64,000 bases of DNA from Lysobacteraceae bacterium NML93-0399 (GTDB taxonomy: Bacteria > Pseudomonadota > Gammaproteobacteria > Xanthomonadales > Xanthomonadaceae): the NCBI GenBank assembly GCA_002307375.1, contig NTJI01000001.1, positions 1,488,001 to 1,552,000 of the forward strand, in the 5' to 3' direction. Positions 56,147 through 63,373 of the stretch are shown here, piece after piece. The translations under genes and the position numbers were made by a program. Positions within the stretch are counted from its first letter, which is position 1; each line of letters opens with the position of its first letter. The notes beneath the pieces were generated by a model, which was given only the letters and a program-made list of their open reading frames with translations, ran no database searches and was not told the origin of the DNA.

Positions 56147-56668
56147 CTATCCTTGCTTAACGACGATGTAGCTTTCTAAATTGATCTTTTGACCTGACCA
56201 GGTTGTCGCTACCAGCTCATATTTGTCCACAATGAAATGGCTAGTCCATGACTTGGGAAGCTTAAAGTTGAGCCATCCTGTGCTTGTCGTACGTGCGGGC
56301 AGGTTCACAGGGAGGATCATCGGGGTAAAGCTGGAGTCTTGTGGCGTGCTTTCCTCTGGATTGACGCGGACACTCGATCCATTTCCGTCCATTGCGAATC
56401 CATGGATCACGAGTTCGATCCGCTCAACGGTTGTTGGGTTGCTGGATCTGTTTGTGTAAGAGCATGAGAAAGAGATATACCCCTCTGAGTCGTGATCCCA
56501 GCGAAGTGCGTTGATCAGATAGGCGCTAAGTGACTCTTTTCTAGTTGCGGCGTCTTCCTCTGAAATTACCAATGCTCGTTTGGCGCTTCGGGCGCTACTC
56601 CACGCCCAGTAAGCGGAACCAAGAGCGGCTACAGCTGCAAGTATTGATATCTTGAGTTCGAGATTCAT
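56147..56668 (-). CDS. Membrane-anchored cassette protein of unknown function (173 aa)
   Basis: A 173-residue protein. One helix at about residues 5-22 (LKISILAAVAALGSAYWAW) is followed by a short basic/acidic stretch (ARSAKRALVISEEDAATRKE). A beta-rich domain follows, with YISFSCSYTNRSSNPTTVER and GFAMDGNGSSVRVN. ATG 56668 is used. An in-frame ATG at 56680 lies inside the GTTAGATG core of the attC-like site and would add four residues. The gene begins almost at the recombination point. No family is recognised. Confidence 0.75.
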   Translation of the reverse strand: MNLELKISILAAVAALGSAYWAWSSARSAKRALVISEEDAATRKESLSAYLINALRWDHDSEGYISFSCSYTNRSSNPTTVERIELVIHGFAMDGNGSSVRVNPEESTPQDSSFTPMILPVNLPARTTSTGWLNFKLPKSWTSHFIVDKYELVATTWSGQKINLESYIVVKQG

Positions 56669-56674
56669 GACTAA

Positions 56675-56739
56675 CGGCATCTAACGCCTAGGTTAAGCCG
56701 CGCCCAGAAGCGGCGTCGGCTTGAATGAGTTGTTCTGCA
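56675..56739 (-). other. attC-like recombination site after the Abi_C gene
   Basis: On the minus strand ACTCATTCAAGCCGACGCCGC, loop TTCTGGG, GCGGCTTAACCTAGGC, then GTTAGAT: the arms pair as CAAGCCG.CGCCGC with GCGCGGCTTAA. This is close to the typical attC arm pair of Xanthomonas and environmental cassettes. R' is GTTAGAT, a full match to GTTRRRY. R'' reads GCAGAAC and deviates from RYYYAAC at two positions. The Abi_C stop codon abuts the site. Confidence 0.65.
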
Positions 56740-57573
56740 TCATATACTGCGCTCCAAGTGTGTTTCGAGCAGAAACGTAGCCAATGTAGCCGCCGCTCCA
56801 ACCGCAAGCCGCGCGTGTCGAGGGCCAAGCCCACGCACGCCTCCGCCTCTTCCATGCCCAGTACCGTACAGATTGCGCAACTCGCCAAGGCCTTGTGCGA
56901 CATTTCCTAGATTGCTGAGAAGCCGGCGAATGGACTCGGATCCCTTGGCCGAATTAGGAACTGACTCGGGTATAAGGCCTAGCGCCTTGCGCGTTTCCTT
57001 TACTAATTGGCCGATGTCCGCGTCGTCGGCGTAGGGGATTTGGCGAGCGTCCAGAATTGTCTTGCAAGTCGACTCGACCAGCTCTTTAGCCGTCCCAATT
57101 GCCAAGGCTGGATCAGCCTCGACGGCGGCCTGCATTCTTAGAATCTGGCGATGTAGCTCTGGCAGGTCGAGTTCTCGGACCGTATCCGTGATCTGCTCTA
57201 GTCCATGATTTGAAGCGCTCGCCGTTAGACGCCCGCCTTGATATGCGAAACCATCTCTTTCGATCCATTTTCTAAGCGAGCGGAACGCTTTGGCGGCCCA
57301 ATCCTGGCCTTGCTGTTCGTACTCTTCGACAGTGTTTAGGACACTTTCGTAGACAGTCACGAACTTGCGCGCGTCTGACCATTTGGTCCAGTCAATCGTG
57401 TGGTAGTACTGCTCTACAAGTGTTCGCCTTTGGCCGCCTACATCGGGATCATGGTCGAGGTCCGCGTCAATGTCTGCGGCATCAAACTCAGACTCGATTT
57501 CGCGCAGCGATGTGCCCACAAAGTACTCGCGGAGTTCGAGTCTTGTCTTCTTGCTAATCAGATCCGCGGGCAT
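56740..57573 (-). CDS. Abortive-infection family protein with Abi_C domain
   Basis: A 277-residue cytoplasmic protein. The C-terminal 120 residues match the Abi_C domain found in abortive-infection proteins: DPALAIGTAKELVESTCKTI, then SVPNSAKGSESIRRLLSNL, GELRNLYGTGHGRGG and RHARLAVGAAATLATFLLET. The N-terminal half is helical and acidic and is variable in the family; it may sense the phage. The likely role is antiphage defence by growth arrest or death; the enzymatic activity of Abi_C is not established. It is a single-gene cassette bounded by attC-like sites at 57586-57699 and 56675-56739. A long overlapping frame near its 3' end is ignored as chance. Confidence 0.88.
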   Translation of the reverse strand: MPADLISKKTRLELREYFVGTSLREIESEFDAADIDADLDHDPDVGGQRRTLVEQYYHTIDWTKWSDARKFVTVYESVLNTVEEYEQQGQDWAAKAFRSLRKWIERDGFAYQGGRLTASASNHGLEQITDTVRELDLPELHRQILRMQAAVEADPALAIGTAKELVESTCKTILDARQIPYADDADIGQLVKETRKALGLIPESVPNSAKGSESIRRLLSNLGNVAQGLGELRNLYGTGHGRGGGVRGLGPRHARLAVGAAATLATFLLETHLERSI

Positions 57574-57585
57574 ATTCGGGATGAC

Positions 57586-57699
57586 GCCTAATACCTAGAG
57601 TCCAGACGCGTTGTAGCGGGCTGGAGGACCAGGTGGCAAGCTTTACCTGCCGCTTGGTCCGCAGACCGATGCAATGTCGGCTGCAACGACTCGTTAGGC
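57586..57699 (-). other. attC-like recombination site before the Abi_C gene
   Basis: Minus-strand R'' is GCCTAAC (57699-57693), a full RYYYAAC match, eight bases after the stop of the 157-aa gene. The site ends in ATTAGGC (57592-57586), one base from GTTAGGC. The inside is an imperfect palindrome: GTCGTTGCAGC pairs with GCTACAACGCG, and the tip is GGACCA...TGGTCC around GGCAGGT...GCCACC. At 114 bases it is a long attC. Confidence 0.65.
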
Positions 57700-57706
57700 C
57701 ACAAGC

Positions 57707-58180
57707 TCAGAACCTTTCATTCGGCACCAGCCACCTATCCGACGGCCTGTGCCCTGCGCGGATTGCCGCCTTGATGAAAGTGGTAGTTGCGTTGATTGCG
57801 CGATCTACCGCGATAGTCTCCAACTCTTCGGTGGTTCTTGAAGGGTAATAGGGGCCGGCTTGCTCGGGAGTATGTACGTTGTGACTGAGCTCGAAATGGA
57901 ACCAGTCCTGTCCATTTAGGCGCGTTCTGTAGATCTTGATCCTAATGCAAGGATAGAAATCCGGGTGGTCGACCTCCAAGTACGCTTTGATCTCGCGCAA
58001 GAGGACATATGACTCAGACACTTCACGATGCTCTTCCAAATAATCCAGGAGCGCTTCAACAGCCATCTCACTCTCCATATGGCCTAACAAGATATAGCGC
58101 TCGAGAAGCGCGCTACGCACATCCTGTCCCGTGACCGTGCGAGGGTCAATCGGTTCTGCTCTGCTTTCTAAGCCAGTCAC
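57707..58180 (-). CDS. Cassette protein of unknown function (157 aa)
   Basis: A 157-residue soluble protein. The start is probably GTG at 58180; a later ATG (LGHMESEM, codon 35) is possible. Visible features are an acidic helical middle (ESEMAVEALLDYLEEHREVS), an aromatic-rich beta part (CIRIKIYRTRLNGQDWFHFE) and PYYPSRTTEELETIAVDRAI. I do not recognise a domain. It is the first gene on the dcp side; no attI or attC site is evident upstream of it. Confidence 0.7.
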   Translation of the reverse strand: MTGLESRAEPIDPRTVTGQDVRSALLERYILLGHMESEMAVEALLDYLEEHREVSESYVLLREIKAYLEVDHPDFYPCIRIKIYRTRLNGQDWFHFELSHNVHTPEQAGPYYPSRTTEELETIAVDRAINATTTFIKAAIRAGHRPSDRWLVPNERF

Positions 58181-58292
58181 TTAAAGGCGCGGAGTCTGCT
58201 CAGATGCATGACCGGACCCTCTGCATATCGAAAATTTAACGTGATAACGCTTTATTTTCTCTAATCATCCGATATTTACTGTCGCAAACGCG

Positions 58293-58318
58293 TCGGGGCG
58301 GCCCGACGGCCGCCCCGA
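58293..58318 (-). terminator. GC-rich hairpin downstream of the M3 peptidase gene
   Basis: A perfect 11-bp stem (TCGGGGCGGCC with GGCCGCCCCGA, 4-base loop) 49 bases after the stop of the minus-strand M3 peptidase. The following T tract is weak (GCGTTTGCG), so termination efficiency is uncertain. It also marks the edge of the low-GC block. Confidence 0.6.
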
Positions 58319-58366
58319 TCCAAGTTACTTCTTTCGGCTTTCGGCCCGCCTGTCAGCCTTGTAGCC

Positions 58367-60520
58367 TCACTTCAACCCACGATGCTCCAGCAACGGCTCC
58401 ACGCTCGGCTCCTTACCGCGGAACTCGCGGTAAGCCACCTTCAGATCACGCGAGTGGCCGATCGACAGAATCTTGTCGCGGAAGATCTGGCCGTTCTCGC
58501 GGGTCAGGCCGCCGTTTTCGCGGAACCACTGGAAGGTGTCGTGGTCGAGGACTTCGGCGCCGAAGTAGGCGTAGTAGCCGGCGCCGTAGCCGCCGCCCCA
58601 GATGTGGTTGAAGTAACTGGTGCGATACCTCGGCGGCACGGCGGCCATGTCGACCTTGTACTTGGCGAGTGCCTGTTTCTCGAAGGCGTCGACGTCCTGC
58701 TCGGCATCGTCGGCGGGCAGCATGTGCCAGGCGAGGTCGAGCAGTGCGGCCGAGAGATATTCGGTGGTCGCGTAGCCCTGGTTGAAGGTGCGCGCGGTGA
58801 CGATCTTGTCGACCAGTTCCTGCGGCATGGCTTCGCCGGTCTGGTAGTGCTTGGCGTAGTTGGCGAAGACCTTGGGGTCGAGCGCCCAGTGTTCGTTGAA
58901 CTGCGAGGGGAACTCGACGAAGTCGCGCGGCGTATTGGTGCCGGCGACCGACGGGTACTTCGTGTTCGAGAAGAAGCCGTGCAGCGCGTGGCCGAACTCG
59001 TGGAACAGCGTGGTCACGTCGTCGAAGCTCAGCAGCGCGGGCTGCCCGGCAGCGGGCTTGGTGAAGTTCTCGACGTTGTAGACGACGGGAATCGTGCCGG
59101 TCAGGCCGTTCTGCTCGACGAAGTTGCCCATCCACGCGCCGCCCTGCTTGCTGTCGCGCTTGAAGGGGTCGAGGTAGAACAGCGCGATCTGGGTGCCGTC
59201 TTCGTCCTTGATATCGAACACGCGCACGTCCGGGTGATAGACCGGAATGTCGGTGCGCTCGGTGGCGGTGATGCCGTAGAGCTGGCTGGCGGCGAAGAAC
59301 ACGCCGTCCTTGAGCACGCGGTCGAGTTCGAAGTAGGGCTTGATCTGCGATTCGTCCAGATCGAACTCGGCCTTGCGCACCTGTTCGGCGTAGAAATCCC
59401 AGTCGGCGGCGCCGGCAGTGAAACCGCCGTTCTGTGCGTCGACCACGCCCTGGATCTTGGCCAGTTCAGCGCGTGCACGCGCGGTGGCGGCGGGCACGGT
59501 GTCGGTCAGAAGTTTCAGCGCGGTTTCTGGGGTGCCGGCCATCTGGTCGGCGATGCTGTAGGCGGCGTAGTTCGGGAAGCCCAGCAGCTGGGCCTGGCGC
59601 GCGCGCACCTGCGCCAGGCGCTGGATGGTGGCGCGGGTGTCGTTGGCATCGCCCTTCTCGGCGCGGCCCGTGGACGCGGCAATGACGCGCTCGCGCAAGG
59701 CGCGATTCCTCAGCGAGGCGAGCACCGGCTGCTGGGTGGTGTTCTGCAATGTAAGCAGCCACTGGCCGTCCTTGCCGGCGGCCTTGGCCGCATCGGCGGC
59801 GGCAGCAATCGCGGCGTCATCCAGGCCATCGAGCTCGGCCCTGTCGGTGACGAAAACGCCGCCGGCATTGCCCGCGGCCAGCAGCTTGTTGCCGAAAGTG
59901 GTCGACAGCGTGGAGGCCTCGGCGCTGAGTTTGCGCATCTCGGCCTTGCCGGCATCGTCGAGCAGCGCGCCGGCGCGCACGAAGCCGTCGTAGGTGTGTT
60001 CGACGACGGTCTTCTGCTCGGGCGTGAGCTCGAGCGTGTCGCGCGCATCGAAGATGGTCTTGACCCGCGCGAAGAGCGCCGGGTCGAGGTAGATCGCCGA
60101 GCTGTGTTCGGCAAGCTTGGGCGCCAGCGCTTCTTCGGCGGCCTGCAGGGTCTCGTTGGTGTGGGCGCCGGTGAGCATGAAGAACACGTTCGCCGAGCGG
60201 GTCAGCAGTTCACCGCTGCGTTCCATGGCCTCGATGGTGTTCTCGAACGTGGGCGCGTCGGCGTTGTCGGCGATGGTGCGGATTTCGGCAAGGTGCTGGC
60301 GCATGCCCGCTTCGATGGCCGGCTGGTAGTCGGCGTCTTTCAGCTTGTCGAAGGGCGGAGCCTGGAACGGCAGCGTGCTGGCGGTGAACAGCGCGTTCTC
60401 GGCAGGCGCGGCAGTGGCGGTGGTGTCGGTGGCGGGCATCGTGGACTCGGGGGCGGTGCGGTCGCCGCAGGCCACCAGGGCCAGCGCGATCGCCGAAGAC
60501 AGGAGCAGGGGACGCAACAT
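58367..60520 (-). CDS. dcp: M3-family oligopeptidase (Dcp/OpdA type), lipoprotein
   Basis: A 717-residue zinc peptidase. ATG 60520 gives a lipoprotein signal with lipobox LVAC (lipid Cys at about residue 18); GGAG lies upstream at good spacing. The zinc site is HEFGH in TTLFHEFGHALHGFF (about residues 502-516), with a Glu further on in FPSQFNEHW, typical of thimet-like peptidases. The C-terminus has the GYGAGYYAY and LDHDTFQWF segments of Dcp. Probably a peptidyl-dipeptidase acting in the periplasm; E. coli OpdA is cytoplasmic, so the lipoprotein signal points to Dcp-type use. An ATG at 60544 adds eight residues and is less likely. Confidence 0.93.
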   Translation of the reverse strand: MLRPLLLSSAIALALVACGDRTAPESTMPATDTTATAAPAENALFTASTLPFQAPPFDKLKDADYQPAIEAGMRQHLAEIRTIADNADAPTFENTIEAMERSGELLTRSANVFFMLTGAHTNETLQAAEEALAPKLAEHSSAIYLDPALFARVKTIFDARDTLELTPEQKTVVEHTYDGFVRAGALLDDAGKAEMRKLSAEASTLSTTFGNKLLAAGNAGGVFVTDRAELDGLDDAAIAAAADAAKAAGKDGQWLLTLQNTTQQPVLASLRNRALRERVIAASTGRAEKGDANDTRATIQRLAQVRARQAQLLGFPNYAAYSIADQMAGTPETALKLLTDTVPAATARARAELAKIQGVVDAQNGGFTAGAADWDFYAEQVRKAEFDLDESQIKPYFELDRVLKDGVFFAASQLYGITATERTDIPVYHPDVRVFDIKDEDGTQIALFYLDPFKRDSKQGGAWMGNFVEQNGLTGTIPVVYNVENFTKPAAGQPALLSFDDVTTLFHEFGHALHGFFSNTKYPSVAGTNTPRDFVEFPSQFNEHWALDPKVFANYAKHYQTGEAMPQELVDKIVTARTFNQGYATTEYLSAALLDLAWHMLPADDAEQDVDAFEKQALAKYKVDMAAVPPRYRTSYFNHIWGGGYGAGYYAYFGAEVLDHDTFQWFRENGGLTRENGQIFRDKILSIGHSRDLKVAYREFRGKEPSVEPLLEHRGLK

Positions 60521-60657
60521 GGGACGGAACTCCGGAAAAGACAACGCGGGACTGGCGTCGGTCGCGTCTGCGGCCCGCCAGCCGCGCAGCGTGCGCCTGC
60601 GGGCGGACGCGTGTATGTGCCGAACGTTGGCCGGTTCAGGCGTCGGTGCGGGCGGGT

Positions 60658-61713
60658 TCAGGGCATCTGCGGCGGCAGCGCTTCGTTGCAGTCGGCCGTC
60701 GTGATGTCGGGCATGCCGCCGTCGGGCCGCGGCGCCTGCAGACTGTTGGACGCACCATCCGGCAGCCGGATCGACGCGGCCTCGCGTGCGGCTTGCGCCG
60801 TCTCTTCGGCGGTGGCGGCGGTCTGCAGTTCGCGATGGTGACGGGTCACCGTGGCGGCCACCGGATGGCCGTCGGGCAGTGCGGTGATTGCGGGATGTCG
60901 CAACAGCACCGAGAACAACGCCAGCGCCTTCGCCAGATCAGGGGTGACCGACTGGGCGAGGAACGGGCGCCAATGACCGGTTTCGACATTGGCGTAGGCC
61001 ATGGCCATCAGATAGAGACTGGCGACGTCACCGCCCCGTGCGGCGCGCATGGCGACGCGCTCGGCTTCACGGCGATAGGTCTGCAGGGCGGGCAATACGT
61101 CCATCAGATCGTGCAGGCGGAACGCGTTGCCGCTGGCGTAGTGACGCATCGCCGGCACATGACCGGCCAGGGCGGCCTGCCGCCAGTAGCGTGCGCGATC
61201 GCCGGGTGAGAGCACGGGCGCGGCCTCGCAGCGCAGGCGTGCCGCGTCGTGTTGCGTGCGCATGGCCGTCAATTGGCCGCGTCGCTGTTCCACCAGCTGC
61301 TGCGCGGGCGGTCCGAGCGGTTGCGGTTGACCGGCGATCCAGGCTTCGAGCTGCGCGTCTTGTGCGTCCATCGCCTGCACCTGGATGCGGTGGCGCTCGC
61401 AGGCCTCGTGTTCGGCCGCCAGCCGACACGCGGCGCGTGCATCGCCAGAGGCAGCGCGCGCCCGCAATGCGTCGTGGATCTGCAGCAGCGGCAGGTCGAG
61501 GTCCGGCAGGGGCGCGTCCATCGCCGCTGCAGCCTGGAGCCGGCCAGCGGGCATCGGCGCTTTGATCGCATCCGCGGTCGCGACCTGCGCGGTATCGGGC
61601 GCCGCTGCGGATGCGTCGACGGGGGCGGCATCGGACGTGCCGCGTCCGGCCAGGAAGCCGATGCCAGCGGCCACCGCGACGATGGCCACGCTCCAGGCGA
61701 TGCGGTGTTTCAT
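60658..61713 (-). CDS. Membrane-anchored helical protein, unknown function
   Basis: A 351-residue protein with one N-terminal helix (about residues 6-23, IAWSVAIVAVAAGIGFLAGR). A long Ala/Gln/Arg-rich helical region follows that contains tetratricopeptide- or Sel1-like elements (YWRQAALAGHVPAMRHYASG, then AARGGDVASLYLMAMAYANV). The Sel1-like spacing suggests a periplasmic solenoid, but repeats are few. Function unknown. ATG 61713 is chosen over 61782. Confidence 0.7.
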   Translation of the reverse strand: MKHRIAWSVAIVAVAAGIGFLAGRGTSDAAPVDASAAAPDTAQVATADAIKAPMPAGRLQAAAAMDAPLPDLDLPLLQIHDALRARAASGDARAACRLAAEHEACERHRIQVQAMDAQDAQLEAWIAGQPQPLGPPAQQLVEQRRGQLTAMRTQHDAARLRCEAAPVLSPGDRARYWRQAALAGHVPAMRHYASGNAFRLHDLMDVLPALQTYRREAERVAMRAARGGDVASLYLMAMAYANVETGHWRPFLAQSVTPDLAKALALFSVLLRHPAITALPDGHPVAATVTRHHRELQTAATAEETAQAAREAASIRLPDGASNSLQAPRPDGGMPDITTADCNEALPPQMP

Positions 61714-61744
61714 GCGGCGCGTTCCCTGTGCCGGCGGCGGTCCG

Positions 61745-62353
61745 TCAGACCGTGCCGCGGTTCTTGCCCATCCACGGCGCATACCAGGCGCGCAGCGTGG
61801 CCATGTCGGTGTCGAGATCGTCGCCGGGCCGGATCAGCGGGCCGAAGCCGATGACTTTATCCGGGTAGTGGAAGTACAGGGTCTGGATCGGCACGTTGGC
61901 GGCTTTGGCGATCTTCCAGAAGCCGGTCTTCCAGCGTTCGACGCGCTTGCGCGTGCCTTCGGGCGCCAGGCCGTACCAGAACGGTTCGCCGGCGTGGATG
62001 GCGGCGGCGGCCTGTTCGATGACGCGCGAGGCGCGGCTGCGGTCGACCGGAATCACACCCAGACCGCGCAGCGCCCAGCCCAGCACCGGCACGCGGAACA
62101 GCGAGTCCTTGCCGAGCACGCGGATGTCCAGGCCCAGCGCGGCCTTGGCGGCAAAGCCCCAGACGCCGTCCCAGTTGGACGAATGCGGGGCGCCGATCAG
62201 CACCAGGCGCTGGATGTCGGGCAGTTCGCCGATGACGCGCCAGCCGCCGATGCGCAGGATGCTGCGACCGATCCAGCGCGCGAGCCGGCTGGGCTTCACG
62301 CGCGGTGCGTTGGGGGGAACGGAAACCAGGAACGGATACTTCGAAGTGCTCAT
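61745..62353 (-). CDS. PlsC-like 1-acyl-glycerol-3-phosphate acyltransferase
   Basis: A 202-residue acyltransferase. The HX4D active site is APHSSNWDG (His57, Asp62), and PEGTRKRVERWKTGFWKIA is the second motif (PEGT at about 134-137). The arrangement fits small single-domain PlsC/LPLAT proteins. It could acylate lysophosphatidate or another lysolipid; the donor and acceptor are not visible. No membrane segment is evident beyond a short hydrophobic patch. Confidence 0.88.
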   Translation of the reverse strand: MSTSKYPFLVSVPPNAPRVKPSRLARWIGRSILRIGGWRVIGELPDIQRLVLIGAPHSSNWDGVWGFAAKAALGLDIRVLGKDSLFRVPVLGWALRGLGVIPVDRSRASRVIEQAAAAIHAGEPFWYGLAPEGTRKRVERWKTGFWKIAKAANVPIQTLYFHYPDKVIGFGPLIRPGDDLDTDMATLRAWYAPWMGKNRGTV

Positions 62354-62385
62354 GCGTCCTCGGCGCAAAGCCCGCGGCGCGGGCG

Positions 62386-62796
62386 TCAATCCCAGTCGCG
62401 ATTCGCGCGACCGCGCTTGATGGTACTGCGTTCGCGTTTCGCGCCCAGCCTGCGTTCCCTGGAACCGCGCGTGGGCCGCGTCGCGACGCGGGTCTTGGGC
62501 ACCTCGAAGCCGGCGGCGACGAAGGCGGCCAGACGCTCGCGCGCGTCCTGGCGATTGCGCTCCTGGGTGCGGAAGCGCTGCGCGTTGATGACCAGCACGC
62601 CGGCATCGGTGACCCGCCGATCGCGCCGGGCCAGCAGGCGCGCACGCACATGTTCGGGCAGCGAAGGCGAGGCGGCGATGTCGAAACGCAGTTCGACCGC
62701 GGTGGCGACCTTGTTGACGTTCTGGCCGCCCGGCCCGCTCGCGCGCACGAAGCGTTCGACGAGCTCGTCTTCGGGAATGGCGGGCGGCGTGGACAT
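62386..62796 (-). CDS. arfB: Alternative ribosome-rescue factor ArfB (YaeJ), peptidyl-tRNA hydrolase
   Basis: A 136-residue release-factor-like protein. GGQ is in ASGPGGQNVNKVATAVEL (GGQ at 23-25), and the C-terminal tail is rich in Arg/Lys (RPTRGSRERRLGAKRERS), which threads into the empty mRNA channel. It hydrolyses peptidyl-tRNA on stalled ribosomes. Single gene, upstream of the acyltransferase on the same strand. Confidence 0.94.
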   Translation of the reverse strand: MSTPPAIPEDELVERFVRASGPGGQNVNKVATAVELRFDIAASPSLPEHVRARLLARRDRRVTDAGVLVINAQRFRTQERNRQDARERLAAFVAAGFEVPKTRVATRPTRGSRERRLGAKRERSTIKRGRANRDWD

Positions 62797-62875
62797 CGGC
62801 GCCGATTGTAGAGCGCGTATAGGGACGCCGCGGTCGAGACGCTACAGTGTGCGGCCCAAGGACACAGGACCGATC

Positions 62876-63373
62876 ATGACCACAGGATTCCGACTCGCCG
62901 CCCTGCTCGCGCTGGCCTCCCTTTCGCCGCTCGCATTCGCCGCGCCGCCGAGCGAGGCCCAGGTGGACCGGCTGCTGGAGGTGATGCGCGCCGAGCAGAC
63001 CGTCGAGGCGATGGTGCCGCAGGTGATGGCCTCGCAGCAGCAGATGCTGGCCCAGCTCACGCAGGGTGCCGAACCGGCCCAGCAGCAGGCTGCCATGCGC
63101 GCGGCCGAAAGCTCGATGCGCGCCGTGCAGAGCACGCTCACCTGGGAGAAGCTGCAGCCGCTGTACCGCGACATCTACTCCCGCACGTTCACCGCCGAGG
63201 ACACCGAGGCGATGATCGCGTTCTACACCAGCCCGGCCGGTCAGAGCCTGCTCGACAAGACGCCGGCGCTGATGCAGAACACGATGACTGCGGTGCAGTC
63301 GCTGGTGATGCCGATGCTGCAGCAGCTCGAGCAGGACCTGCGCCAGGAAGTGGGCGAAACGCCGGCGGGCTGA
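62876..63373 (+). CDS. Secreted DUF2059 family protein
   Basis: A 165-residue protein with a signal peptide ending LAFAA (residues 19-23). The mature part QVDRLLEVMRAEQTVEAMVP and YSRTFTAEDTEAMIAFYTSP, GQSLLDKTPALMQ matches DUF2059. Function unknown; such proteins are periplasmic and helical. The ATG at 62876 gives the signal peptide. Confidence 0.85.
   Translation: MTTGFRLAALLALASLSPLAFAAPPSEAQVDRLLEVMRAEQTVEAMVPQVMASQQQMLAQLTQGAEPAQQQAAMRAAESSMRAVQSTLTWEKLQPLYRDIYSRTFTAEDTEAMIAFYTSPAGQSLLDKTPALMQNTMTAVQSLVMPMLQQLEQDLRQEVGETPAG

Larger units (their letters stand above)
55536..58180 (-). mobile_element. Cluster of integron-like gene cassettes lacking an integrase (CALIN-like)
   Basis: Four genes, all minus strand, lie in visibly lower-GC DNA with one-gene or two-gene blocks separated by structures resembling attC sites. 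The sites are at 57586-57699 (good cores), 56675-56739 (conserved arms and R' core) and 55536-55595 (decayed). In each case the upstream stop codon lies within 1-12 bases of the site, and for two of the sites a following start codon lies directly after the site's GTTAGAT- or ATTAGGC-like core. That is the layout of integron cassettes. No integrase gene or attI site is seen. Confidence 0.65.

Noticed and set aside
56688..56903. A 71-codon frame overlapping the end of the Abi_C gene
   Set aside because: It shares bases with the Abi_C coding part and attC-like site in another frame; no start signal or homologue.
58181..58366. attI or remains of an integron integrase upstream of the cassette cluster
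   Set aside because: Only a terminator hairpin and AT-rich DNA are visible; no integrase-like frame on either strand.
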